Shown here piece by piece: positions 22,701-33,277 of a stretch of 64,000 nt of DNA (within the stretch, counting starts at the first letter, position 1; every line of letters begins with the position of its first letter). The notes beneath the pieces were generated by a model. The model searched no databases, was not told the DNA's origin, and saw nothing but the letters and a program-made list of their open reading frames with translations. This stretch comes from Selaginella moellendorffii (lineage: Eukaryota; Streptophyta; Lycopodiopsida; Selaginellales; Selaginellaceae). The position numbers and the translations under genes were made by a program. Location: contig NW_003314286.1 of assembly GCF_000143415.4 (NCBI RefSeq), positions 1,089,643-1,153,642 of the forward strand, read 5' to 3'.

Positions 22701-23340
22701 AATCTTGTACATGCATTTACTCTAGTAGCCTTTGATGATACTCTTCACTTAGTATAATATTATAAAATGTTGCCTCTTCCACTTCTCGTTGCATGTTCTT
22801 TAGCTCCACTTATTATGGGAAATAGTTCTGTTCTAATAAAGGTTGATGTTGCTACTACTCAAGTTTAAAGACAAGGGTGAGGATATAGTCATCGTTCTGA
22901 TGTTCATTATTAGGCATATGATGAAGTTGATCACACATTATTGACATTATCGGCCATTTTCTAGGTGGAGACCTTGGCATTAACAATGTCTCGTTGGTGA
23001 TGCTACAATAAAAGGTTTAGACATTGAGATGTGTCTATAAAATGAGGAGTCACATGAGTAATGGATAGTCCTTGTGAAAATAAGTCAATGACTCCTCCAT
23101 CATTTTCTCGGGAGTATCATCAAGGGGTTTACTTAGTATCAATTCATCAAATGTTTACTTTCTAAGCTTGTTTTTATAACAAGAGATCTCATATTATCCT
23201 TTTCATGTTGGTTGATATAAATTTAAGTTTATCTTCTATTGCTTAGTCTATTATCACATGCTACCATCTATATTTGTATCATATAGTAGAATTAATTTTC
23301 ATTCTTTATAGCAATAATTATACATATGTATGTGCATAGG
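19740..23340. other. Very AT-rich, gene-free tract 2
   Basis: By eye this is as A+T-rich as 11,251-14,110, with T and A runs (for example 22,122-22,136) and no open frame with recognisable content. The last kilobase becomes slightly less AT-rich and holds decayed repeat-like text. Confidence 0.6.
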
Positions 23341-23367
23341 ACGAGGGTGATTTTGTTGTGCATATAG

Positions 23368-23560
23368 TGTAAGTAACCAAAGAAAACGACTTGAGAGACG
23401 GTCTATAGGGTTCAAATACAAAGGGAAAGGGTCCATGAATAAGAATGCATCAATCGGTTAAGGGTCTTGGGATATTTGAAGTTAAGCGTCTTTGGGTTTG
23501 AATAGTATTAGGCTAGGTGACCTCCTGGGAAATCCAAACTTATGAGCTTATATATAGGTG
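23368..23560 (+). repeat. 5S-rRNA-like repeat module, copy 1
   Basis: About 23,447-23,537 resembles the plant 5S rRNA gene: GAAGTTAAGCGTC, TTTGGG, then AATAGTATTAGG and GGTGACCTCCTGGGAA. These correspond to the internal A box, intermediate element and C box of 5S genes, in the right order and spacing. The flanks (GTAACCAAAGAAAACGACTT before, ATCCAAACTTATGAGC after) are shared with the second module at 26,905-27,075, not with 5S arrays. It is therefore a 5S-derived module carried inside a repeat, as in Cassandra-type elements or 5S-derived SINEs, and not a functional rRNA gene. Confidence 0.75.
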
Positions 23561-24469
23561 ATCTTGACCTTGAGTTATAATCATTATAAATGGTGCTAAA
23601 TCTAGCTTTGGACTTCATCCTTGGCATGGATTAGTTATAACATAATCATACCAAGTTTAACTTTGAGGCTTTCCCCCCTTGTCTTATACTTCTTTATCTT
23701 TCTTTCATTCCTCTCATTTTTGTTCTTCTTTTCCTTTTGTTTTTATCTTGCTTCCATCACTTTGGTTTCCTCATTATTTCCATTTCTATCTTGTTCTCTA
23801 TTACTTCTTCAAATCTGTTTGATAGTCTTTATGTTGTAGCAGTTGAACAACTCATAAAGAAGTATTCCAATCTCTTTGAATTTGATTTGCTATTTGGGGT
23901 TAAGATATGTCATTCTATTCCAACTAAGGATACTCGTCTAATTAAGGAGTAGGGAGTCACGCTAGGCATCCTGTGTGATGCCGTTCATAGATGCATATGT
24001 GGAGGTTGGGTTCAAATCCCGACCCTCTAGTGTTTCGGTTCGAGTCCCACATCACTAGAGCGTGGTGATGGTTTGGAATATGAGGACACTCATATTTTGG
24101 TGGTCATGGACTCTTAATGAGGAGATTGGCTTGGGCACACCACCAAGTGGGGGATGTTCTGGAGTCGTGATGCACAGTTAGATTGGTTAGAGTGAAAGTT
24201 CGGCATATTTAACTTGAATACTTTGGTGCAAAGGGCACCAAGGACGTGGTGAATGAGATGGGGACACCCAGTCTCAGTTGCTATGGATCCTTGGCTGGAA
24301 GGGTTGGCTTGGGCGCACCGCCAAATGTGGGGGATGCCCCTAGGGTCATAGTCAACAAATTAAAAAGGTCTGGAAGACTTAGTTCCTATTGGTAAACATG
24401 TTAATGGGTTAAGATAAGGTCACTAGGTGATTTTGTGGTTTAAGGAATATGATTCCTAGTTCAAAGTGT
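23561..24469. repeat. Repeat DNA with two tRNA-like B-box words and a direct repeat
   Basis: No protein was recognised; one open frame is only a C/T-rich tract. At 24,008-24,021 (GGGTTCAAATCCCG) and 24,036-24,050 (CGGTTCGAGTCCCAC) there are two consecutive perfect or near-perfect T-arm (pol III B-box) words. A degenerate direct repeat follows: the phrase GATTGGCTTGGGCACACC..CCAAGTGGGGGATG near 24,124-24,160 recurs as GGTTGGCTTGGGCGCACC..CCAAATGTGGGGGATG near 24,302-24,337. Confidence 0.5.
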
Positions 24470-25985
24470 TGAGTTGAACTATTGAGAATGGTGTTGTAAG
24501 TGACTAATTTTTCCATTCTACTAACCACACCTTCGACCACTTGGAGGAGTCTCATTCACAACCTTCTTAAGTCTAATTCAGGACTTGGGACTTGCTAGCC
24601 CCGAGAATGGCATCCATGCCACTCATCCCTTGCATTTAGTCTAAGTGCTCCATATCCCGGTCCCAAGACCGACACCCCAAGGTACCACCAACATACTAGC
24701 CCGTTACACTAAGGCCATGCTTATTTACCTTGGTCACACCGGTGGTCTAACCCACCTGCATCGCGGTCCTGTCTCTCAAAGACTGGGCCATCCGTCCATG
24801 AGTGACCATCTTGGGTCCACTCCTTAGCATCCTTAAGATGCCTGTAGACATAGGGAACAGCCTTCCCCAATATCCCTTTTACAGTCTGCACCAAGATCTT
24901 TTTCTGTCTATGGTTGTGTTCACCAACACTGCCACTAGATCAAGGCCCACAGGCCTGACCACTAAGTCCTAGTGTCCTCTGGGACTTCCTCACCACATGA
25001 CTGTATCATTGGTCACCACACTAAAGGATTGCTCCTCTTCCATTCTATAGTCTGGGACTTTGGGACAACATTTCGGAACACTATAGCCTTATGTGAGTCT
25101 CATGAGTACTCTCCCCACCTTCCGCCTTTTGGTGCTCTAGCCGTGGGCTTAGAGCGAGGTTCCATTGAGTCACATTAGGTATCCAAGTAGGTAGTGCCAC
25201 CCACAGTTGGACTGGGAGCATCGACCATTCGATCTCCCAGGGGAACTAGAGTCGGCTCTTGAACACTTCACCAAGCTACCCCGCTTGACAATCCGTATTC
25301 ACTCTAGCCTTGGACCTCCCAGTGGTTATCTCGTCACCCAACACCTGGGCACAGCCTTCCTAGGCCAAACTGGCTCCACTAGAGTCCTCCCCTACTATAC
25401 TTTTGGAGCTCACCAAACCCCCAGGGTCTGGGAGACAAATGCTTTGGGCTTTCACCCTCTCAGACTCGAACTCGGACTTGGACTTGGACTTGGACTCGGA
25501 CTTGGACTTGGGCTTAGGCTCAGTCTCAACCTCGGTCTCAGTCCCGGTCTCGGTCTCGGTCTTGGTCTCGACTTCGGACTCCATCTCGGGTCCTTCTCGG
25601 ACTCCATCTCGGATTCCATCTCAGGTCCATCGCGGACTCCATCTTGGGTCCATCTCGAAGTCCATCTCGGACTCCATCTCGAGTCCATATCGGACTCCAT
25701 CTTGGGTCCATCTCAGACTCCATTTCGGGTCCATCTCAGACTCCATCTCTGGTCCATCTCAGACTCCATCTCGGACACTTCCACATGTCATATGTTAGTC
25801 CTTTTGGGCCTCTTTTTCGAGCCTCACTTATTGCTCGCTTCATGCTCATTCCTCGAGCACTCCATTGGGAGTTCCACTCCCGCTCTTGACCTTTCAAGTC
25901 GGAGCTTTTAGTCCAATTGTGTTACGCTCGTTTGGCTTTTGCTTCGGCCATTACCACGTGGCATCCTTTCGGCTCCACTTTGGGG
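24470..25985 (+). repeat. Left arm of a large inverted repeat
   Basis: This arm is the reverse complement, with divergence, of 27,190-29,195. Matching landmarks are ACCACACCTTCGACCACTTGG at the outer end, GCTAGCCCCGAGAATGGCAT near 24,596, the GTTCCATTGAG block near 25,160, and the CACGTGGCA / GGGATTTGTGTCTCACA end near 25,960-26,008. Inside lies a short-period minisatellite (about 25,440-25,780), first GACTTG/GACTCG units and then GACTCCATCTCG-type units. It keeps a long frame open by repetition alone, so the 234-codon frame at 25,207 is not a gene. Confidence 0.8.
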
Positions 25986-26904
25986 TTTAGGGATTTGTGT
26001 CTCACAGGTGTGGCTTGGTCAAGGTGACTAAGTGGGAAGGACACCTAAAGGGAAATTAATTGTGCCAATACGATAGTATAGTAAGTCCATGAAAGTAGTC
26101 TTTAAGAGAGACTCATGGGAGGGTTGCAAAGTTGGGCCGTGGATTGAGCCCGTAGTAGAAAATGCTAAAGAGACCTTTTAGGGGTGAGCACCCTCTGGAC
26201 TTAGCAAGGTAGAGCCTTTGCCATGGAACCAAAAGGATACTTCGAAAATGGAAGTAGTGATTCTATGTTGTTCAGTGCAATAATCAACAGATAAAAGCAA
26301 AAAACTAGTGGCCAAGTGTGGGCTAAGGAGTTCATTGGAAGGAATCGAAATGGCAAAGTTAGACATGGAACACTAAGGTGTTAAATGCTAACGGCTTGTG
26401 AGAAAGGAAGTGTGCTTCTAAGGATAGATTCCCAAATACTCTAAGTTGGCAAAGGTGAAAGCTCCAAGGGAGGGAGCTGTAAAGTAGCCAAATGATAGAG
26501 TTGTGGACAGCTTTAGCACAACTTACAATAGCTGGAACTTAGTGCCAAAGGTGGCATAAAATAGAAAGGAGGATGATAGTGCCCTCAAGTGGAGAACTTC
26601 CTAAGATAGGGAAGTGAAGTTACACAATATGTGCAAAGAAAGGTGTCAAAGACACCAAGGAAATTGACTTCGAAAAGTCAAAATTAAAAGTTCCAAAATG
26701 AACTAGTTATATCAATAGAAGTTGAGACTACTTGAGAATGACTAATGGGATTGAGCTAGAGAAGGTGTCTCTAATGAGTCTAGCAAAAGCTAAACCAATA
26801 AAAGGGAGAGAACCACCTGAGGCGGTCAAATGAGTCTTTATGTTGGAGACACTATGCTCCTTAAAGGTTGGACAAGGCATGGTGAGCTTTCGGTGTCAAA
26901 TTAT
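25986..26904. other. Left part of the inverted-repeat loop
   Basis: About 900 bases between the inverted arms before the second 5S-like module. The text is rich in GGA/AAG words, has no open frame over 65 codons and no recognisable motif. Confidence 0.4.
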
Positions 26905-27075
26905 AAGCAACCAAAGGAAACGACTCAAGAAATGATCCATAGGGGTTCAAATATAGAGGGAAAGGGCCCATGAATAAGAGTGCACCCCCTTTTCCAAATG
27001 GTTAAGGTCTTAGGATATTTAAGGTTAAACGTCCTTGGGTTTGGGTGACCTCTCGGGAAGTCCAAACTCAAGAGC
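26905..27075 (+). repeat. 5S-rRNA-like repeat module, copy 2
   Basis: About 26,978-27,063 matches copy 1 and plant 5S rRNA at the A box (AAGGTTAAACGTCCTTGGG) and C box (GGGTGACCTCTCGGGAAGTCC) but lacks the stretch between them, including the intermediate element. Flanks match copy 1 on both sides (GCAACCAAAGGAAACGACT before, TCCAAACTCAAGAGCTA after) in the same orientation, so the two form a direct pair about 3.5 kb apart. Confidence 0.72.
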
Positions 27076-27189
27076 TACAAACCATTGACGAATATTGGTT
27101 AGATGCCAAGGATGGAAAAGGTAATACATGCTAATGCTACTTTATAAAATGGTTTATTGTTTGATGAAGACATCAGACTTTGTCTATGG

Positions 27190-29195
27190 GTGGTGGAGTT
27201 GTGAGACACAAATCCCTAAGCCGAAAAGTGGAGCCGAGAAGTGGAGCCAAAAAGGTGCCACGTGGTAGTGGCCGAAGTGAATGCCAAACGAGTGTAACAT
27301 GTTTGGATTAAAAGCTCCGACTTGAAAGGTCGAGAGCGAGAATGGAACTCCCAATGAAATGCTCAAGGAACAAGCACAAAGCGAGCAATAAGTGAATCTG
27401 TAGAAAAGGGACACAAAAGGACTAACATATGACACGTGGAGGAGTCTGAGATGGAGTCCAAGATGGAGTTCGAGATAGAGTCTGAGATGGACCTGAGGCC
27501 AAGACTGAGGCCCAGCCCAAGCCCGAGTCTGAGTTCGAGTTTGCCACATGGTAGTGGCCAAAGCAAATGCCAAATGAGTGTAACACATTTGGACTAAAAG
27601 CTCCGACTTGAAAGGTCGAGAGCGAGAGTGGAACTCCCAATGAAATGCTCAATGAACAAGCACAAAGTGAGCAATAAGTGAATCTGTAGAAAAGGGACAC
27701 AAAAGGACTAACACATGACACGTGGAGGAGTCCAAGATGGAGTCCAAGATGGAGTCCGAGATGGAGTCTGAGATGGACCTGGGGTTGAGACCAAGGCCCA
27801 GCCCAAGCCCGAGTCTGAGTCTGAGTTTGCCACGTGGTAGTGGCCAAAGTGAATGCCAAATGAGTGTAACACGTTTGGACTAAAAGCTCCGACTTGAAAG
27901 GTCAAGAGCAAGAGTGGAACTCCCAATGAAATGCTCAATGAACAAGCACAAAGCAAGCAATAAGTGAGTCTATAGAAAAGGGACACAAGAGGACTAACAC
28001 ATGACACGTGGAGGAGTCCGAGATGGAGTCCAAGAAGGACCTGAGATGGAGTTCGAGATGGAGTCCAAGATGAATCCGAGATGGACCCGAGATGGACCCA
28101 AGGCCAAGACCGAGGCCGAGCCCAAGCCCGAGTCTGAGTCCGAGTCTGAGTCTGAGTTCGAGTTTGAGTCTGAAAGGGTGAAAGCCCAAAGCATTCTTCT
28201 CCCAAACCCTAAGGGGTTTGATGAGCTCCAAAAGTATAGTAGGGGGAAGACTCCAGTGGAGCTAGTTTGGCCAGGAAAGGCTAGTTTGGCCCAAGAAGGC
28301 TGTACCCAGGTGTTGGGTGATGGGATAACCATTGGGAGGTCCAATGCTAGAGTGAATACAAATTGTCAAGCGGGGTAGTTTGGTGAAGTGTTCAAGAGCC
28401 GGCCCGGGAGATTGAATGGTCGATGCTCCCAATCCAAGTGTGGGTAGAATTACCTACTTGGATACCTAGTATGGCTCAATGAAACCTCGCTCTAAGTCCA
28501 TGGCTAGAGCACCTAAAGGCGGAAAGCGGGGAAAGTACCCACGAGACTCGCATAAGGTTATGGTGTTCTAAAATGTTGTTCCAAAGTCCCAGACTGTAGA
28601 ATGGAAGAGGAGCAATCCTTTAGTGTAGTGACCAAGGATACGGTCATGTGGTGAGAAAGTCCTAGAGGACAATGGGACTTAGTGGTCGGGCCTGTGGACC
28701 TTGTCCTAGTGGCAGAGTAGGCAAACTCGGCCATAGACAAAAAAATGATTTAGTGGGGACTGTAAAAGGGATATTGGGGAAGGTGGTTTCCCCTGTCTGT
28801 AGGCATGTCAAGGATGCTAAGGAGTGGATCTTGGATGGTCACTCCTGGACGGATAGCCCAGTCGTTGAGAGACGGGACTACAATGCAGGTGGTGTTGGAC
28901 TACTGGTGGTACCAAGGTGAATGGGCATGGCCTTAGCATAATGAGTTGGTATATCGGTGGTACTTTGGGGTGTCAGTCTTGGGACCGAACACGTGAAACA
29001 CTTGAACCAAGTGCAAAGGATGAGTGGTATGGATGCCATTCTCGGGGCTAGCAAGTCCTAAGTCTTGAATTGGATTTAAGGATGTTGTGAATGGGACTCC
29101 TCCAAGTGGTCGGAGGTGTGGTTAAGTGACTAAAGTAGGATGAAAAAATTAATCGCTTACAGTTTGGTGTGTGCCTATGGAGAGTATAGTTGAAC
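27190..29195 (-). repeat. Right arm of the large inverted repeat, with an internal threefold tandem module
   Basis: Inverted counterpart of 24,470-25,985. It is longer because a module of about 285 bp is present three times, starting near 27,259, 27,542 and 27,829, each opening with GCCACGTGGTAGTGGCC or a one-base variant. Each unit continues through GCTCCGACTTGAAAGGTC and GGACTAACACATGACACGTGG into a GAGATGGAGTCC minisatellite of variable length. The left arm has the module once. The overlapping open frames translate only the repeats (for example Gly-Leu or Ser-Asp runs) and are not genes. Confidence 0.8.
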
Positions 29196-30380
29196 CTTAA
29201 ATCTAATATAACCCAAGAAGGGGGATTTAAAGAGAATTTAAGATTCTATAGATGGAAGGCTAAAATTCCATTGTTCATGCAATGAATAATTGAATATAAA
29301 TAGGTTCAAATAAAAGTTGGTATAATAGATAAAAGAACTTAACTGAGGCTAAGGTAAAAGTGGTTAGATATATTAGTTAAGCTCGTAAATTAGAAAAAGA
29401 AAATTTATGGTCTACATTAGATTGAGTAGAAAGTTTATCCTTCATCACTACAATAAATTTGACAACAATATTATCAAGACCACGAAGAATATAATGACTT
29501 GGTAAGTTAGATATTATTAAGGAACTTTTATTGATTAGAATTAAAATTTTATAAGTAATCATACTTACAGACTTTCATCACTCTATTATCTTTAGCTATA
29601 TATTTTTAAAAAATATGCACAAATATAGAATAAAAACATATTATAGTAAAATGGATTCAAAAATAACATATGAAAAGTTTTGGTACTTTTTAGTAAGTGA
29701 TACTATCAATTATGTTTTTTGACATGCAGTAAAGAAATTTGTGGAATTTATGGACCAAAATAAAACACTGACCTACTTTTAATGTAGCATGTTTTTAACT
29801 AATCTACAAGTGAGATAAAATATCAAGTATATTAATCTTGTCAATACAGCTGGTGGGATATAGATTGGCAATAATACCATACATTTAAAGTAGTTTAATT
29901 TCTATATTTTGAATAAAATCTTGAATATTATCCTGATGCAATACCTTATAGTATATGAATAAATGAAATGACAAAAAAAAAGAAGCTTTAGAAAGTATCC
30001 CAAGAAAGAGTCTTTTACAAAACACCACATATTTGCCCATCGATGGGTAGTTATTCTAGCCCAGAGGTATGGCAGAGCACATTGGCTTGTTTTGATGTTC
30101 TTGAGAATCTAAAGTTTTTCATTCATTCGAAATAAAATAAAAGGAAGAAATGCATAATACAGTACCCCTCACTCTTATGTGGTTGCCCCTTTGCCACGCT
30201 CACTCCTCGCTTCCTCCGTGGCGCACTTAGTCACGCCCAGCTCTGCACCCTAAATGTTTAATGACTAACTCTAAATTAGTAATGTTAAACTTTAATTAGT
30301 AGATGTTGTTAATGGATATGTTAACGACTATAATTTTATAATTAGCCAGTGAATGAAAATTTATAAGTATATAACCTGAG
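29196..30380. other. AT-rich gene-free tract 3
   Basis: About 1.2 kb of mainly A+T-rich text with no gene recognised. A short GC-richer island lies at about 30,170-30,250. Confidence 0.5.
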
Positions 30381-30656
30381 TGGTTGAATCAATTGAACTT
30401 CACTCATTATATAGTCAACCACTCCCAGAATTTTATTGATCCCGTGACTGGAGTTTATACAAATCGTATTGAATCAACATGGAATGTAGTGAAAATATCC
30501 CTTCCTCGCTATGGTACAACAAAAGGATTATACAGCTCTTACTTTCAAAAATATATTTGGCAAAAAATATATATTGAAAGAAAGGAAGCTGCATTTAATA
30601 TTCTATGCAGTCATATTAAGCTATACAATCAAGATAATGCTATTATAGTAGAATAA
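30381..30656 (+). mobile_element. C-terminal fragment of a Merlin/ISXO2-like transposase
   Basis: An open stretch of about 90 codons ending in TAA at 30,654-30,656 carries the end of the ISXO2-like (IS1595/IS1016-related) DDE transposase domain: HYIVNHSQNFIDPVTGVYTN, then RIESTW with the last catalytic glutamate, followed by KISLPRYG and a Y-(x)n-WQ segment. This fold defines the Merlin superfamily of eukaryotic DNA transposons. The upstream domain with the first two catalytic aspartates is not found in the AT-rich sequence before it, and the frame opens only with a TTG, so this is a remnant. A short direct repeat GATGAGGTGGCATGCG / AATGAGGTGGCATGCG lies just downstream (about 30,736-30,780). 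Confidence 0.75.
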
Positions 30657-30846
30657 ATAATATATTTGATTTTTTACTTTTAAATACTTAAAAATATTTG
30701 AAAATAATATACTAGAACAATCTTTAATTTATAGTGATGAGGTGGCATGCGCATGTAAGCAATGAGGTGGCATGCGTATGTCAGCAAATCCAAATAAATT
30801 GTGCATTCTACCCAATTAAAATAAGCAACACAGCCTTTTAGGTTGG

Positions 30847-32015
30847 ATGGAGGGAGAAAAGAAGAGAGTGGTCTTGGTCACGGGAGCGTCGTCCGGGCTG
30901 GGCAAGGAATTCGCGATCGCGTTCGCGCGGCAGGGATCTTACCGGGTGGTGCTCGCGGCGCGCAGGACGCATCTGCTGGAATCGGTGTGCGAGGAGATCG
31001 GGCACCACGATGCCCGCTCTGTGGAGCTGGATGTGAGCGCAAACGAGAAATTTATCGATGCTGCCGTTGATCGGGCGTGGAATTGCTTTGGAGGTGTGGA
31101 TGTCCTCATCAACAATGCAGGCATTAGAGGCAACTCTTCAATCTCTTTCTCGCTCTCTTTCGAAAATATGAAAAGTTCTTGCTGGTTTTTTTGCTTGAAG
31201 ATTTTCAATCTCTTTTTTTCTCTTGACAACGTTCTTGGCTCCACCGAGGAAAAAAAGTGGCATTAGTTTCTCGAAAGTCCTTGCTTGAAGATTTTTCCCT
31301 TGAAGATTTCTTGCCAAGTGTTTTTCTTGAAGATTATGTGCCAAGTTCTTGGTTGACAACGTTCTTGCTTCTTTGGTGATAGTCTTTTTCTTAGCCAACT
31401 TTTTTCTTACGATAGTATTATTCTTTCTTTTTTTTGTCCTTCAGGGCCTGTAAAGTCGCCTCTGGAGCTGGACGAAGACGATTGGAACAAAACCTTTAAC
31501 ACGAACACGAGAGGTACATGGCTGGTTTCCAAGGCTGTCGCGAGGAGAATGGTGGCCGCCAAGAAACCCGGCTCGATCATCAACATCTCCTCCACTGCAT
31601 CATCCGGTGGCCTTCTTCCCGGCGGGATCGCCTACGCTTCATCCAAGGCCGCCATCAATCGCTTGACTCAGGTACCAGCTCCCTCCTTCCTCCCTGCTCG
31701 CGATTCTAAACGCCAGAGCACACACTCTTTCAGAGCATGGCCTTGGAGCTCGGCAAGTTTAAGATCCGAGTAAACGCCATCGCAGCTGGGATCTTTCGAT
31801 CCGAGATCACCGACAGCCTTCTCGACAAAGCCTGGGTCCACGACGCCGCGGCCAAGATCGTTCCGCTGCTCCGGTTTGGACAAGTATCTCCCGACTTGAC
31901 GTCTCTCGTGCTCATGCTTGCGAGCGAAGAACACTCGTCTTACATCACCGGCCAGATCTATCACGTCGATGGCGGTCACACTTTGCCTGGGATCCGACTC
32001 TGGTCATCTCTTTGA
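30847..32015 (+). CDS. Short-chain dehydrogenase/reductase (classical SDR)
   Basis: Exons 30,847-31,129, 31,445-31,671 and 31,734-32,015 encode 263 residues, the usual length of a classical SDR. The NAD(P)-binding loop is TGASSGLGKEFA (residues 12-23), the structural NNAGIRG motif is near 91-97, the catalytic Ser is in INISSTASSG, and the Tyr/Lys pair is YASSK. RVNAIAAG and the C-terminal YHVDGGH complete the fold. Substrate cannot be read from the sequence; it resembles FabG-like or tropinone-reductase-like enzymes. The first intron uses a GC donor (AG|GCAACT) and is unusually long for the window (315 bp), with internal repeats of TTGAAGATT and TTGACAACGTTCTT. An inverted, broken sister copy lies at 15,677-16,596. 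The stop is only 30 bp from that of the convergent hydrolase gene. Confidence 0.9.
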
Positions 32016-32045
32016 ATTGATATGTTTGCGTCTTTCGTCCTTTTG

Positions 32046-33176
32046 TCAACGAGGTTGACCCACCGGTGAAGTGAGAATGAGAAAGGCTTGTAGGTGCTTG
32101 TTGAATTCCTTGGGCCTTTCCACTTGTGGAACGTGTCCTGTCTTTTCAATCACAACCAGCATCGCATTCTCACCTAAATGTCTGAAAAGAAGAGCAAGTG
32201 AGATCAGCACTGTAAGGAAAGAGACACTTGATTCTCAATCAATCAATCACTCACGCTTTTAGCTGTTTGGCGAGCTCCAGATCGAAGATCCGGTCGTGCG
32301 ATCCCACGAGAATCAAGACCTCCTGTTCAAGAGCAATGTAAGTGCTAGAGAAATGATTTCCAAGAGTGTGTCTTTGCCTGTGAGAGCTTTGGCAGCGGCT
32401 GCGCGGCTTCGGTGCCGATGACCAGGCCGTCGAGGAGCTCAATCCTCTCCTTCCTGTTGCCGCCATACACCTGGATCGAAGCACAGTCAACGCACGGGCA
32501 GCAAGAGTCAACGAGGATTGAACACGAAAGCCTTTACCTCCATGAGATCCCGGACGAAGAAATCTGGGAGCCACAAGCGCTTATAGAGGCAAAGCTGGAT
32601 GCTTTTCTTCTGGACCGCGATGGAGCTGGGCATGAGAACCTCGTGAATGTGCCTGGCCTGGAACGCGTCGAGGATCGCATCGTTGCTGTGGGGATCCATG
32701 CAAACGCCCGAGCTCGCGATCACTACCCTCTTCACGCGCGCCGGATCCAGCTCCGCCATCCGGAATGCCACGAATCCGCCGTAGCTCGTCCCCGCCACCG
32801 CCGCCCCGTCGACGCCCTCCGCCTCGAGGATTTCGAGCATACAGCGAGCCTGGAAGAACTCGGACCGCGCGCGCTCGTCGCTGGTGGTCGATCCGCCAAA
32901 GAAGACGAGATCGGGCACGTAGAGCGCGAAATTTCGGGACAGATCGGGCAGCTGATGCTCCCACCCGGCGATCCCGTTGGCCGCGAAGCCGTGGATGAGC
33001 ATGAGCGGCGGCTTGGAGGGATCGTAGCCCGGGCTCGCGCGATCGGGCACCCAGCAGCGCATTACCGTGACGGAATCGCGCAAGGGGAACGTCTTTTCGA
33101 TCAATCCCAAGCTCCGGCAGCGCTTCTCCAGCCGGCGTAGCATCGATCGAACGAGCGAGAAGCCGAAGCACGCCAT
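32046..33176 (-). CDS. Alpha/beta hydrolase fold protein
   Basis: Four exons (32,538-33,176; 32,378-32,470; 32,255-32,322; 32,046-32,181) give 311 residues. The oxyanion region is LMLIHGFAANG, the nucleophile elbow is AGTSYGGF (GxSxG, near residue 137), the acid is in LVGSHDRIFD, and the catalytic histidine is in EKTGHVPQVERP. This is the full set for an active serine hydrolase. It resembles the plant MPH/HOL-type hydrolases beginning with MACFGF or similar. The longer open frame begins 19 codons upstream, but I chose the ATG at 33,174-33,176 because family members begin at the MACFGFSLVRS block. The intron between exons 2 and 3 has a GC donor (CAG|GCAAAG); no GT alternative keeps the frame. 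Confidence 0.88.
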
Positions 33177-33277
33177 TACCCTATAATCCTTCTCTTCTGA
33201 AGGTTCGAGAACCTTAAATACATTGTGAAGCATAGAATATGCTTATTTCGAGCAAGGAATATGCTTCTAGGATTAGG

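Noticed and set aside
23447-23537. Functional 5S rRNA gene
   Set aside because: Only the promoter region resembles 5S rRNA; the ends that form helix I are missing and the flanks are shared with another repeat copy.
23621-23952. Hydrophobic small open frames
   Set aside because: They come from a C/T-rich tract and consist of Phe, Leu and Ser runs with no conserved motif.
25207-25911. A 234-codon open frame with Gly-Leu and Ser-Asp runs
   Set aside because: It is only the translation of a short-period minisatellite; its inverted counterpart at 27,190-29,195 gives unrelated products.
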